Positions 46,990-56,401 are shown, counted from the stretch's first letter. The stretch: DNA of 64,000 nt from Ardenticatenaceae bacterium (GCA_020634565.1 JACKBN010000008.1:124001-188000), one strand, 5' to 3'. The notes: a model not told the origin generated them from the sequence alone. A program made the numbers and translations.

Positions 46990-49254
46990 ATGAACGCATA
47001 TCAAGCCAACCTTTATCTTCCTCTCATTGCCGCTGGTCTGTATCTGGTCATGCTTATCCTGCCCCAGATTCGTCAACGACCAGAAAAAAAGCAAACAACC
47101 TGGCTGGTTGTCTCGTTGGTCTTTTCGATTGGTTGGGAATTTGCTATTTATTTTGCCCGCAGCGTTCCTTTTGCCAACCTTCCCACCATTGTGTTGCTGC
47201 TCGCGCTTTGTGCCATGGCGGCCACCACCAGCGCCTTTTTAGATTGGAAGCCGGCCACACGCTATGTAATTTTGGCGGCAACGGCCGTTTTAACGGCCGT
47301 TTTCATCAATCTACTGGCTCCCGACCGGGTATTTATACTGCCCAACGGCCGACTGCTGGCAATTACCAATGGCACGCTGGCTCTCTACCTCACCTGGGGT
47401 GGCCTGGCTGGCGGATTAATGCTGGCTACCTGGCGCGAATATCGCAAAACCAGTTTCCCCTGGCATGCCAATCGTCTGCTGTTCTGGTTTACCGTTCTGA
47501 GCGTTATTTTCCTCGGGGAGCTTGTGCAGCTGTTTGATCAGCTCATTTTGATTATCGTGGGGCAGGTGCTCCGGTTTATTGGCATGGTGGGAGCCGCTTA
47601 TGGCGTCTCCTCCTTCCGTATTTTTGACGTGCGTGCCAGAGCCCAACGCGGCATCGCCTTCATCATCATCAATACACTTTCTGCCTTGCCGCTCATTCTC
47701 TCCGTTATCATCGTTTTTCAGTTTGGCGAGGCGCTAAACCAAACCGATGACATCTTTACCTCAATCCTCATCGCCCTCATTATCACCTTGGGCTTTTTCC
47801 TTTACCAACCATTTCGGCGGCTCATTGGCCGAGTTGTGTACCGTTACCTGCGCGGCGAAAGCGTCAATGCGGGCCAAGTGGTCCGCAATTACAGCCAGGC
47901 CATCTCCCGCACCCTGGATGTCCAGCAAATTTCACTGCTCATCATCGGGACGCTCAGCGAACTGCTGGAGACCAACCGGGGCACGCTGATGCTGGTGACC
48001 CAGCTGGAAAATGGCGGCTACGAAGTGGAACCCATTCCTGCCATGGGCGTGGTGCCGCGCCATCCCATTCGCTTTACCCATGACGATTTGTTCATGAATG
48101 CGTTGGTCAATCAACACCAGCCGCTGCTGCAATACGAGCTCGATTTCAACCCGGCCTTCAAAAATTTGAGCGATCAGGAACGTGGTTGGCTATCTGAAAT
48201 GACGATGGAAGTGTACGTGCCAGTAAGCAGTGGCACCGACATTGTGGGGCTGGTGGGGGTGGGTCCTAAGAGTTCGGCCGTTCCTTACCAACCAAACGAA
48301 CTGGAACTAATGCAAACGTTGGCTGACCAAACCGTGGTCGCTCTGCAAAATGCCCGTCTTTATAGTGAGCTAAACGATCAAAACGAGCACATTCGCTACC
48401 TGAATATTGACCTGGTGGAGCAAAACGAAAAGCTCGAAATCATGGACCGGGTGAAGTCAGACTTCATCACCATTGCCTCCCATGAATTGCGCACGCCGCT
48501 TACCCAGGTAAAAGGGTATGCCGATATTTTGTCCGCCATGAACGAGGAAAATGCCCTTACACGAGAGCAAACGCGAGAAATTGTGGGGCATATTAATCGG
48601 GCCACCTTGCAGTTAGAACGGCTCATCACGGCCATGCTGGACGCCAGCCAGCTTGATGTAGATGGCATGCAGCTCACTTTTGTCAAAACGCAGCTAGACA
48701 CGGTACTCCGTCTGGCCGTTGAGCCTCTTATTCAGGCGATGCGCGAGCGGCGCATTCACCTGGAAATCGACGGCATAGTCGAACTGCCCTCCATTTATGC
48801 CGATTTCAAACGATTGGTGCAGGCGTTTACCAATCTGCTAGGCAATGCTGTGAAATACACGCCGGACGGCGGCCGTATTTCCATCAGGGCCTCTGTGGTG
48901 CCCGGCCAAACATTTGAGGAAGAGTTCCTGGAAATTATTATTCAGGATACCGGCATTGGCATTGATCCTAAATTCCACACGCTTATTTTTGAAAAGTTCT
49001 TCCGCATTGGCGATCCGCAGCTGCATTCCACCGGAAACACTAAATTTAAGGGCGCTGGCCCGGGGCTTGGCTTGCCTATTGCCAAGGGTGTAATTGAAGC
49101 CCACGGCGGCCGCATTTGGGTGGAATCGGAAGCTGAGGATGAAGAGCGGCTGCCGGGAACCAGCTTCAATATTGTGCTGCCCGTTAAACCACCGGGTTCT
49201 GAAGATATTGTGAATGGCGAAACGGCCGCTCGGCCCGCGTATCTCATCGGCTAA
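46990..49254 (+). CDS. Membrane-bound sensor histidine kinase (7TM-GAF-HisKA-HATPase)
   Basis: A 754-residue hybrid-free histidine kinase. About seven to nine hydrophobic helices fill the first 285 residues, a GAF domain follows (about 330-470), then a HisKA domain with the phosphorylated His in IASHELRTPLTQVKGY, and a HATPase domain (NLLGNAVKYTPDGG, DTGIGIDPKFHTLIF, GPGLGLPIAKG). It should sense a membrane or cytosolic cue and phosphorylate an unlinked regulator. The start at 46990 is moderately supported; a longer frame reaches 46795 but has no hydrophobic or conserved part. It heads a four-gene set with 20-nt gaps (patatin, patatin, McrB-like). Confidence 0.87.
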   Translation: MNAYQANLYLPLIAAGLYLVMLILPQIRQRPEKKQTTWLVVSLVFSIGWEFAIYFARSVPFANLPTIVLLLALCAMAATTSAFLDWKPATRYVILAATAVLTAVFINLLAPDRVFILPNGRLLAITNGTLALYLTWGGLAGGLMLATWREYRKTSFPWHANRLLFWFTVLSVIFLGELVQLFDQLILIIVGQVLRFIGMVGAAYGVSSFRIFDVRARAQRGIAFIIINTLSALPLILSVIIVFQFGEALNQTDDIFTSILIALIITLGFFLYQPFRRLIGRVVYRYLRGESVNAGQVVRNYSQAISRTLDVQQISLLIIGTLSELLETNRGTLMLVTQLENGGYEVEPIPAMGVVPRHPIRFTHDDLFMNALVNQHQPLLQYELDFNPAFKNLSDQERGWLSEMTMEVYVPVSSGTDIVGLVGVGPKSSAVPYQPNELELMQTLADQTVVALQNARLYSELNDQNEHIRYLNIDLVEQNEKLEIMDRVKSDFITIASHELRTPLTQVKGYADILSAMNEENALTREQTREIVGHINRATLQLERLITAMLDASQLDVDGMQLTFVKTQLDTVLRLAVEPLIQAMRERRIHLEIDGIVELPSIYADFKRLVQAFTNLLGNAVKYTPDGGRISIRASVVPGQTFEEEFLEIIIQDTGIGIDPKFHTLIFEKFFRIGDPQLHSTGNTKFKGAGPGLGLPIAKGVIEAHGGRIWVESEAEDEERLPGTSFNIVLPVKPPGSEDIVNGETAARPAYLIG

Positions 49255-49274
49255 ATCAATAAACAGGAGGCAAT

Positions 49275-50312
49275 ATGCCCTCAGAAAACCGCAAAAATGC
49301 GCTTATCCTTTCCGGCGGCGGCGGCCGTGGCGCTTACCACGTGGGCGTTATGCGCTTTTTGGAAGAGCACGAATGGTTCCCCGACATCGTTGCGGGCACC
49401 TCTATCGGGGCGGTGAATGGCGCAGCGCTGGCCTCCGGGCATAACTCCCGCTCCCTTTGGGCGTTGTGGCAGCGGCTCACCACCAACGATGTGCAAAAAA
49501 CGCATTGGAACGTGTTGGAAGGCAACTATCTACTCGACACCTCGCCGCTACGCAGTACGTTGCAAGAGCAAGGCTGGGTCAACTTTGATCGGATCAATTC
49601 GGATGAAGCGGCCGTTCATCTACGCGTCACGGCTACCGAAATCAACAGCGGGCAGTTGCACGTCTTTGGCAACAGCGATGACATCTATCCCAGCAAAATG
49701 GTTCGAGAGAAAATTGAGCTAAATCACATTATTGCCAGCTGCTCCATCCCCATTGTTTACCCGGCCACTCAGCTAAACGACACGCTTTACTGGGATGGGG
49801 CAACCGTGGCCAACACGCCGCTGGGGCCAGCCATCGACGCGGGCGCTGAGGAGATTGTGGTGGTCATCATGACGCCTTGGGAAGATGAAGACGACAATAC
49901 GCCCGTGCTGCCCACGCCCAAAAATATCCTCTCTGCTGCCAGCACCATGCTGGAATGGGCCTTGCTCGCCTCGTTCCAATCTGATTTGAAGATGTTCCGC
50001 CGCATTAACGAACTCGTGCGGCTGCAAGTGGAAAATGCCCGCCTGCAAGCAACCAATCGTTTGCTGATGAGCCAGCTGCGTGGCGAAGAGCCCGACTTGG
50101 AAGATCGGGACGGCAACGGCATTCCCGATATTTTTGAAGACAAGTTCCACGCCTTACCCGATCCGATCATCGTGGCCCCGCAAAAGGCGATTCCGGTAGA
50201 TCGCATCATTCGCTACACGCGCGATGGGCATGAAGAGCTGTTCCAGATGGGGTATGAAGATGCCAAACGGGCCTGGAAAGCGGCGGGCAAAGCGGTCGAA
50301 GGGGAATCATAA
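49275..50312 (+). CDS. Patatin-like phospholipase, copy 1, with a Ca-binding-like motif
   Basis: A 345-residue patatin-family hydrolase. The oxyanion loop GGGGRG (residues 14-19), the nucleophile Ser43 in GTSIGAVNG and the second dyad residue D174 in DGATVAN make up the active site. Such enzymes cleave fatty acids from membrane lipids. It has no signal peptide or membrane helix. The C-terminal third carries DRDGNGIPDIFED (about 277-289), a motif like the calcium-binding loops of thrombospondin type 3 repeats, which is unusual in a patatin. An AGGAGG ribosome site precedes it. It begins 20 nt after the kinase stop and is followed by a close paralogue. Confidence 0.9.
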   Translation: MPSENRKNALILSGGGGRGAYHVGVMRFLEEHEWFPDIVAGTSIGAVNGAALASGHNSRSLWALWQRLTTNDVQKTHWNVLEGNYLLDTSPLRSTLQEQGWVNFDRINSDEAAVHLRVTATEINSGQLHVFGNSDDIYPSKMVREKIELNHIIASCSIPIVYPATQLNDTLYWDGATVANTPLGPAIDAGAEEIVVVIMTPWEDEDDNTPVLPTPKNILSAASTMLEWALLASFQSDLKMFRRINELVRLQVENARLQATNRLLMSQLRGEEPDLEDRDGNGIPDIFEDKFHALPDPIIVAPQKAIPVDRIIRYTRDGHEELFQMGYEDAKRAWKAAGKAVEGES

Positions 50313-50332
50313 TTATTTCGAGAGGTGGCAGC

Positions 50333-51340
50333 ATGTTAAAAGAGGATCCCAAACGGGCATTGGTGCTTTCTGGTGGCGGCGGACGCGGCGCGTATCATGT
50401 GGGTGTGCTGCGCTTTTTGGAAGAACACGAATGGTATCCAGACGTCGTAGTGGGCACGTCGATTGGGGCGGTGAATGGCGCGGCGCTGGCCTCGGGCCAC
50501 AATGCCAATTCGCTGTGGGCCTTGTGGCGCAAGCTGCGCACCAAGGATGTGCAAAAACCAAACTGGAATCCATTTACGGCCGTATCCCTCCTAGACACCT
50601 CCCCTTTACGCCACACCCTGCTCAATGAAGGTTGGGTGGATTTTGAGCGCATCAATGATCCTGAAAAAGCGGCCGTTCACCTACGCATCACTGCCACCGA
50701 GATTACCACCGGGCAGCTGCACATTTTTAGCAACAGCCTCAACAACAAAACCGACATCAGCGTGGAGCACATCCTTTCCAGCTGCTCCATCCCCCTCATT
50801 TACCCCCACACCAATTTGGGCGAAACCAAATATTGGGATGGCGCAGTAGTCGCCAACACGCCGCTTAGCGCAGCCATTGCCACCGGCGCAGAAGAAATCA
50901 TCGTGGTGGTGATGACCCCCATGGAACAGACGCAAGAGGACCAAAATTATCGCCCCATGCTGCCCAAAAGCCTGCCCACTAACCTGTACGAAGCCGCCAG
51001 CATGACGCTGGAGTGGGCGCTGCTCGCCTCCTTCCAGGCGGACATGAAAATGTTTGAGCTGATTAACAGCCTGGCTTCAATTCGGGACGAACTCAGCAAA
51101 ATCCAGGCAGATTATCCCGACATTGTGAACCAGTACATGCAGGATATGAACAACTTCGTCGGCGCCAACGTGAAGCAAGATTACAAACGGCTGGAAAAGC
51201 CAATCATTGCCGCTCCACAGGATTTTATTCCAGTGGAACAGATCGTCAGCTACACGAAAGATTGGCATGAAAAACTGTACCAGATGGGGTACGATGACAT
51301 GAAGCGCGCCTGGCAAAACGCCGGACGCGTGGTTGAGTAA
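50333..51340 (+). CDS. Patatin-like phospholipase, copy 2
   Basis: A 335-residue paralogue of the preceding protein, nearly identical in its first 60 residues (GGGGRG at 14-19, Ser43 in GTSIGAVNG). The second dyad residue is D169 in WDGAVVAN. The C-terminal half differs: it has a coiled-coil-like stretch instead of the calcium-type motif. An AGAGG ribosome site precedes it. The two enzymes may work on the same lipid substrate or as a heteromer. It follows copy 1 by 20 nt and is followed by the McrB-like gene after another 20 nt, so cotranscription is very likely. Confidence 0.9.
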   Translation: MLKEDPKRALVLSGGGGRGAYHVGVLRFLEEHEWYPDVVVGTSIGAVNGAALASGHNANSLWALWRKLRTKDVQKPNWNPFTAVSLLDTSPLRHTLLNEGWVDFERINDPEKAAVHLRITATEITTGQLHIFSNSLNNKTDISVEHILSSCSIPLIYPHTNLGETKYWDGAVVANTPLSAAIATGAEEIIVVVMTPMEQTQEDQNYRPMLPKSLPTNLYEAASMTLEWALLASFQADMKMFELINSLASIRDELSKIQADYPDIVNQYMQDMNNFVGANVKQDYKRLEKPIIAAPQDFIPVEQIVSYTKDWHEKLYQMGYDDMKRAWQNAGRVVE

Positions 51341-51360
51341 TTTTAGAAAATCAGGTCTTT

Positions 51361-53016
51361 ATGCTTCCCAACTGGCAAGTTCAAGAACTCATTCAACTCG
51401 TGCGGCAGCGATACCCGGACTGGGAAGATTTTTCGCATCCAGACTTTATGGCGGATGAGATTTCTTACAAGCAAGCCACCATCGCCAAAGCGCAAAACTG
51501 GCTTAACCAGGCGGCGCTGGATCAACTGCTGGCTGAAGGTGCCTATGACACTTTCCTCGACCGGCTGAATAAGCTAGCGCAAGACAATAACTTGCTGTGG
51601 CGCTCGGTGCCATCTTCGGGGGATACGGCCGTTCTCAACCACCCCGATCTCGATAAACCCGCCTTTTGCACCCAGCTGCGCAACCTGCTCTACGGCGACC
51701 GCCCCACCCCCGACCGGCTACAAACCTTTTCCGACTACCTGAGCGCCAGCGATTTGCCCAACAAATGGCCGCTGCCCACCTACTTCTTGTTCATCTGCCA
51801 TCCAAAAACCGAGATGCTGGTGAAGCCACGCACTGGCCGCTGGTTCCTCAAGTTCATCCAGCCCGACGACGAAAGCAATCCCACCGTACCCCAAACCAAA
51901 CTGTTCATCACCCTGGAACCATCCGCCAGCAGCTACGCCTTGCTAGTCAATCAGGCAAAGTCACTATACGAATCCTTAGCCGACTACGGCGTGCGGGATA
52001 TGGTCGATGTGCAAAGCCTCATCTGGGTCTGTGAACAAATCAGTAAACATCAAACCGGACGGCTGGATTACAAGGGGCAAATTGAACTGGACGTGCCGCC
52101 TTCCGTGGCAACCAGCCCAGTACGGTACACGCCAGCGCTGAATACGGCCGTTTTCCAGGAACCCTCGCCCGACTACCAAACCCCATCCGAGCCATACACC
52201 CTCGACCAATGCGCCAGCGACACTGGCCTGCCCTCAGAAGAACTCAGCCGCTGGCTGCGAGCCATCGAGCGCAAAGGACAGGCGATTTTGTACGGGCCAC
52301 CCGGCACCGGCAAAACGTTCCTGGCTCAAAAGCTGGCCCAGCACCTCACCCAGGGGCAAGATGGGTTTTGGGAAATGGTGCAGTTCCATCCCGCCTACGC
52401 CTACGAAGATTTTGTGCAGGGAATACGGCCGTTTACCGATGAAACCGGCACCCTCCACTACAGCCTGATCCCTGGCCGCTTTTTGGACTTTTGCCAGCGC
52501 GCCAGCGAGCGTGACGGCATTTGTGTATTGATTATTGATGAGATTAACCGGGCCAATTTAGCGGCCGTTTTTGGCGAATTGATGGTGCTGTTAGAGTACC
52601 GCGACGCTTCGATTCCGCTGGCCAGCGGCGGCAGCTTCCAAATTCCGGCCAACGTGCGGCTCATCGGCACCATGAACACCGCCGATCGCTCCATCGCCCT
52701 GGTGGACCATGCCCTACGCCGCCGCTTCGCCTTCATCCACCTGCCACCCAACTACGACGTGTTGCGCCAGTTCCACGCCAACACCGGGTATGATGCCGAG
52801 CCGCTCATCAAACTGCTCCAGCGCCTCAACCGCCAAATCGCCGATCCGCACTATTTTGTTGGCATTACCTTCTTTTTGGAAGAAAACTTACCTGAGCAGC
52901 TCCCCGACATCTGGCAGCTAGAAATTGAGCCGTACCTGGAAGAATATTTCTTCGATCAACCGGACCAGGTCGCAGCGTTCCGCTGGCCCAAAATCGCCAG
53001 CCAACTCCCCATGTAG
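51361..53016 (+). CDS. McrB-like AAA+ NTPase, no McrC partner
   Basis: A 551-residue protein whose C-terminal 250 residues are a McrB/dynein-related AAA+ motor. Walker A is GPPGTGKTFLAQ (about 313), Walker B is LIIDEINRANLAAVFGEL (about 390), and the sensor region is GTMNTADRSIALVDHALRRRF. In McrBC, McrB uses GTP to move McrC nuclease along methylated DNA. The N-terminal 280 residues are not the usual DNA-binding domain and contain a FKFIQ/MLVKPRTGRWFLKF-type region of unknown function. No McrC-like gene lies downstream. The link to a histidine kinase and patatins suggests a different job. Confidence 0.85.
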   Translation: MLPNWQVQELIQLVRQRYPDWEDFSHPDFMADEISYKQATIAKAQNWLNQAALDQLLAEGAYDTFLDRLNKLAQDNNLLWRSVPSSGDTAVLNHPDLDKPAFCTQLRNLLYGDRPTPDRLQTFSDYLSASDLPNKWPLPTYFLFICHPKTEMLVKPRTGRWFLKFIQPDDESNPTVPQTKLFITLEPSASSYALLVNQAKSLYESLADYGVRDMVDVQSLIWVCEQISKHQTGRLDYKGQIELDVPPSVATSPVRYTPALNTAVFQEPSPDYQTPSEPYTLDQCASDTGLPSEELSRWLRAIERKGQAILYGPPGTGKTFLAQKLAQHLTQGQDGFWEMVQFHPAYAYEDFVQGIRPFTDETGTLHYSLIPGRFLDFCQRASERDGICVLIIDEINRANLAAVFGELMVLLEYRDASIPLASGGSFQIPANVRLIGTMNTADRSIALVDHALRRRFAFIHLPPNYDVLRQFHANTGYDAEPLIKLLQRLNRQIADPHYFVGITFFLEENLPEQLPDIWQLEIEPYLEEYFFDQPDQVAAFRWPKIASQLPM

Positions 53017-53066
53017 CCGCACATTCTTTGTGCGCCAAAATCTGCGCGGAAAGAATCCGCGGCTAC
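53013..53066 (+). terminator. Large hairpin after the McrB-like gene
   Basis: GTAGCCGC (53013-53020, including the stop codon) pairs with GCGGCTAC (53059-53066), with inner ATTCTTT/AAAGAAT and TGCGC/GCGC(G) stems. It is followed by AAATCTGTG, not a T-run. It belongs to the same word family as 16919-16938. Confidence 0.55.
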
Positions 53067-53101
53067 AAATCTGTGTAATCCGTGAAATCTGTGGCTAAAA
53101 T

Positions 53102-54592
53102 TTACCCAAACAATTTGGCAAAGAAACCGCGCACGCCGCGAGACGGCCGTTTCCCCACCACCACACCAGTCTGCCCATTCACCAGCAAATCAAACGTTTC
53201 GCCATCCACCTTGTAATGCGCCAGCCAGACGGGCAGCAGCGCCAGCTTAAACGACTCCACCACCAGCCCCAGCGAACCGAGTTTGAGATTGCGCACATCT
53301 TCCAGCGTCAGCTTGCGAGGATTGCGACGCAGCTCTTGCAGCACCTGTTTGCGCGCCTGCAAAGACGCATCGGCCAGCGGAATGGTGTGTCGCTCAGCGG
53401 GCCAATCGGCCAGATAACGGCCGTCGTAAGCCATCAACCCATCCAGATCAAAAGCAGCAAACGCTTTGGCCATATCACCATTCAACTTTTTGCTGGCAGG
53501 CACACAAACATCATTGCTAAACGCCAAATAATTGCCAGAAACGGGCACCCAATTGTCGCCACGCTTCACCTGGCCACCCCAGCGAATTTCCCCGCCCACG
53601 TCAAACGTCCATACTGGCAAATAAATGCCCACAATAGGCGAAATCTGCGGCCGTTCCACCCCAATTTCCTTCAACCACACCCGGATCGCCTTTTCCGCCT
53701 GCTCCGGCAAAATGCGGAAGGGTATCACCACATGAGGGGGGATGATGTCTTGAGCAGCGGCCGTTTCGGTGACATAGGTTGAATCGCAGTACGGGCAGGT
53801 TAAAGAGATAGCCTCCGGGGAAAGCACAAACTCCACCGCACAGCCGTTGCATTGAAAGGTGCGCATCTGCACCGGGGCCAGATGCCCTTTGGCCTGGGCC
53901 AGCGCCGTGCTGAAATCTTGCTCAAACGCGCCTTCGCCAAACTGGCTATTATTCGGACGGGCCGCCCCGTTGGCTACTACCTGCTCAAAGCCACAAAAGC
54001 CACAACGCAGCGTCGCCCCGTCCGGCAAAAATTGCAGCTTGCCAGCACATTGCGGGCAAACAAACTGCTCCGCCTTCGTGTGCTCCGGTTCCTCGCTGGT
54101 GAATTGGTTGATCTTGTTGGGATCGATGACGTCTTTGGCTTGTAAACGGCCGTCTAGCAAAGCCAGTCCTCGCCGCGCCACCCCGTGAGTGGGATCAAAG
54201 GCCAACACCTGCTCCAGGCAGTGCCGCTTGTCGATGGGTGCGTCATACACTTCGCTCAGCCAGAGCCACGCCTGTGCCTGCTGCTTTTCACTGGAATCGG
54301 TGCGCAGCACCCAGCTTAGATAATGAAAGGCTTCATCGTTGTCGCCCGCTTTGGCCGCAGCCACACCCTGGCGCAGCAGTTCGCGCACGCCGGCCGTACG
54401 CACGTTGGCAAAGCCCGTTTCTTCGGGAGAAAACTGCTGTAGCTGCATCAACTCCTGTGGCGTTTCGCGCTGGCGCACAACATTGATTTTGTGGCTGCAT
54501 CGTTCACATTGGCGAGTACGGCCGTCTGCCGCAAAGACCAATCGGCCACCACATTCTGGACATACATTCGAGGAAGCATTGGATTCATTCAT
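53102..54592 (-). CDS. Multi-zinc-ribbon protein of unknown function
   Basis: A 496-residue protein with three to four zinc-ribbon pairs: CPECGG...CERC near the N-terminus, CPQCAG...CGFC (about 180-205) and CNGC...CPYC (about 250-275). A helical tetratricopeptide-like segment (about 70-150) follows the first pair. The C-terminal part (about 285-495) is a beta-rich domain with PFRILPEQAEKAIRVWL and LLPVWLAHYKVDGE, a pattern seen in some conserved bacterial proteins with paired zinc ribbons. It has no signal peptide and only weak hydrophobicity. A role in protein assembly or nucleic-acid binding is possible; I cannot assign it. Confidence 0.75.
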   Translation of the reverse strand: MNESNASSNVCPECGGRLVFAADGRTRQCERCSHKINVVRQRETPQELMQLQQFSPEETGFANVRTAGVRELLRQGVAAAKAGDNDEAFHYLSWVLRTDSSEKQQAQAWLWLSEVYDAPIDKRHCLEQVLAFDPTHGVARRGLALLDGRLQAKDVIDPNKINQFTSEEPEHTKAEQFVCPQCAGKLQFLPDGATLRCGFCGFEQVVANGAARPNNSQFGEGAFEQDFSTALAQAKGHLAPVQMRTFQCNGCAVEFVLSPEAISLTCPYCDSTYVTETAAAQDIIPPHVVIPFRILPEQAEKAIRVWLKEIGVERPQISPIVGIYLPVWTFDVGGEIRWGGQVKRGDNWVPVSGNYLAFSNDVCVPASKKLNGDMAKAFAAFDLDGLMAYDGRYLADWPAERHTIPLADASLQARKQVLQELRRNPRKLTLEDVRNLKLGSLGLVVESFKLALLPVWLAHYKVDGETFDLLVNGQTGVVVGKRPSRGVRGFFAKLFG

Positions 54593-54768
54593 ATTTTTTA
54601 GTCTAATGGCTGCCTTTTACAAAGTCACTTACACCTAAGTCATGGAAAACAAAATTACCTGCCACCTCTTCTTCCCTCTCATTTTTCTCTCGCCTATCAC
54701 CCGTCATATGGTAAAATGACGCCGTAGTCCTCTTACAGGCAAAACAAGCGACTTCTACATTCAAAAAT

Positions 54769-55677
54769 ATGGCGCAAAACACAGGCAGGCAAGACAAAGT
54801 ATTGGCCGTCGTCAACCGGAAAGGTGGCGTGGCGAAAACAACCACCGCTATCAATCTGGCCCATGGCCTCTCACGTAAATTGATGCGGCGCGTGGACCCC
54901 AAAGATTTAGACAAAATCAGCGATGCCAGCAATCTCTATCAGTATCAGGACACTTACTACTATCTGATGGGGCACGTTTTGCTGATCGATTTTGATCCGC
55001 AGGGGCACTGTGCCCGCGGTTTGGGCATTGACACAGGCAAAGCCGACATCGGCGACGTGCTGCTAGAGCAGCGCCACATCACCGAAGCTGTCGTCTCGGC
55101 CGACCGCGCCGCCGAGGGCTTCCCCCGCCCCAATTTGTGGATTTTGCCCGCTTCTGATAACTTGGAACACGCGAAAGATATTTTGCGCGCCCAAGCGTTT
55201 GCCATGCCCAGCACCAAGAATTACGGGTTGGTGCGCGTTTTGGAAGATCGGCTGGCAGTGGCCCTGGAGCGGTTCACCTACATCATTTTGGACTGCCCTC
55301 CGGCGTTGGACACGTTTACACAAGCCGTTTACCAGTTCGCCGATTCGGCCATCGTGCCCGTCAAACCGGACTATTTTTCGATGGCGGGCACCGGGCAGCA
55401 CATCAGCTCCATTTTTGAGGCGCAAATGCGGGGCATTGACATTCGCATTCACACCATTGTGCCCACGCTCAACGTAGCGCGGCAAAATCTGGACCAGCAA
55501 ATGGTGGATGAACTGCGCGAAACACATGGCGACATGGTGAGCGAACCCATCCCCCGCAGCCAGGCAGTGGCCGAAGCACCCGCCTTCCAACAAACTATTT
55601 TTGAATATGATTCCCGGTTTTTGAACCCGGCAACAATCGCTTACCAAGCATTAGTAGACAGAGTTTATTATGGCTAG
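54769..55677 (+). CDS. ParA/MinD-type ATPase
   Basis: A 302-residue ParA-family ATPase. The deviant Walker A is KGGVAKTTTAIN (about 18-29), Walker A' is LLIDFDPQGHCARGLG and Walker B is YIILDCPPALD. An extra 35-residue insertion lies between Walker A and A' (about 45-80, RRVDPKDLDKISDASN then YQYQDTYYYLMG). Such ATPases form gradients on the nucleoid or membrane and position plasmids, chemoreceptors or microcompartments. No ParB or parS-like sequences are nearby. The next gene overlaps by 8 nt and encodes a coiled-coil protein, which is the best partner candidate. No clear ribosome site precedes the ATG. Confidence 0.9.
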   Translation: MAQNTGRQDKVLAVVNRKGGVAKTTTAINLAHGLSRKLMRRVDPKDLDKISDASNLYQYQDTYYYLMGHVLLIDFDPQGHCARGLGIDTGKADIGDVLLEQRHITEAVVSADRAAEGFPRPNLWILPASDNLEHAKDILRAQAFAMPSTKNYGLVRVLEDRLAVALERFTYIILDCPPALDTFTQAVYQFADSAIVPVKPDYFSMAGTGQHISSIFEAQMRGIDIRIHTIVPTLNVARQNLDQQMVDELRETHGDMVSEPIPRSQAVAEAPAFQQTIFEYDSRFLNPATIAYQALVDRVYYG

Positions 55678-56401
55678 AAAGAAAACCAGCAAAGCAGCCC
55701 CGCAAGACAATGCAGCCGATCCGCTGAGCAATGTCGAGTCGTTTGATCCCAAAAAAGTGGAGGAAGAAACGGCCGTTCGCGCTCAAAACAAACCGGTCTC
55801 CCCACTTGGCCCACCTCAGGCCGTGCCCACGCCGCCACAATTAGCCATGCCCGTCCCTGCGATGGCCCAGCCTAGCGAGGATGTGACGGCCCTGAAAGCA
55901 GAAATTCGTGCCCTGAAAAAACGGAACATTGAGCTGGAAACGGCCGTTACCCAACACAAAGCCACCATCGACGAACTAAAAGCAGAGCGCGACGTGCGTC
56001 TGAAGCTGGAGCGGGAAATGGCAGGCATGGAAGTAGAAATTCGCCAGGCGCGCCACGCCATTGCCGCTCTGGAAGAAGAACGTCAGGCTCGGCTGGCGCT
56101 GGAACGCAAGCTGGCCTCGCTAGAAGTGCTGGCCGAACGTGCGCAGGAAGCCACCGCCCAACTAACCGAAGAACGGCAGATGCGGGTGAAGCTGGAGCGG
56201 GAAAAAGCCACATTGGACGTGCAGGTACAAAGCCTGCAAAAGCTGGATACGCTGTTGACAGAAGAGCGCCAGGCTCGCATGAACGCCCAATCCCGCGCCT
56301 CCTCCGCCGAAGCGCGGCTGGCCCGCCTGGAAGGGGAAATTAATCAGCAAGGTGGCGGTGAAAGCGGCCGTTCCTTCCTGGATCGTCTGCGCGGCCGTTA
56401 A
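55670..56401 (+). CDS. Coiled-coil partner of the ParA-like ATPase
   Basis: A 243-residue protein. The first 65 residues are Pro/Lys/Ala-rich and disordered-looking. Residues about 68-225 are a long coiled coil with an imperfect repeat of EERQxRxxLERxxA-type units (EEERQARLALERKLASLE; TEERQMRVKLEREKATL; TEERQARMNAQSRAS). The C-terminus ends in SFLDRLRGR, a short basic tail. It overlaps the ParA gene by 8 nt, which implies translational coupling. Basic-tailed coiled-coil partners stimulate ParA ATPases in positioning systems such as McdAB, so a cargo-positioning role is possible, but no carboxysome or other cargo gene is in the window. Confidence 0.8.
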   Translation: MARKKTSKAAPQDNAADPLSNVESFDPKKVEEETAVRAQNKPVSPLGPPQAVPTPPQLAMPVPAMAQPSEDVTALKAEIRALKKRNIELETAVTQHKATIDELKAERDVRLKLEREMAGMEVEIRQARHAIAALEEERQARLALERKLASLEVLAERAQEATAQLTEERQMRVKLEREKATLDVQVQSLQKLDTLLTEERQARMNAQSRASSAEARLARLEGEINQQGGGESGRSFLDRLRGR

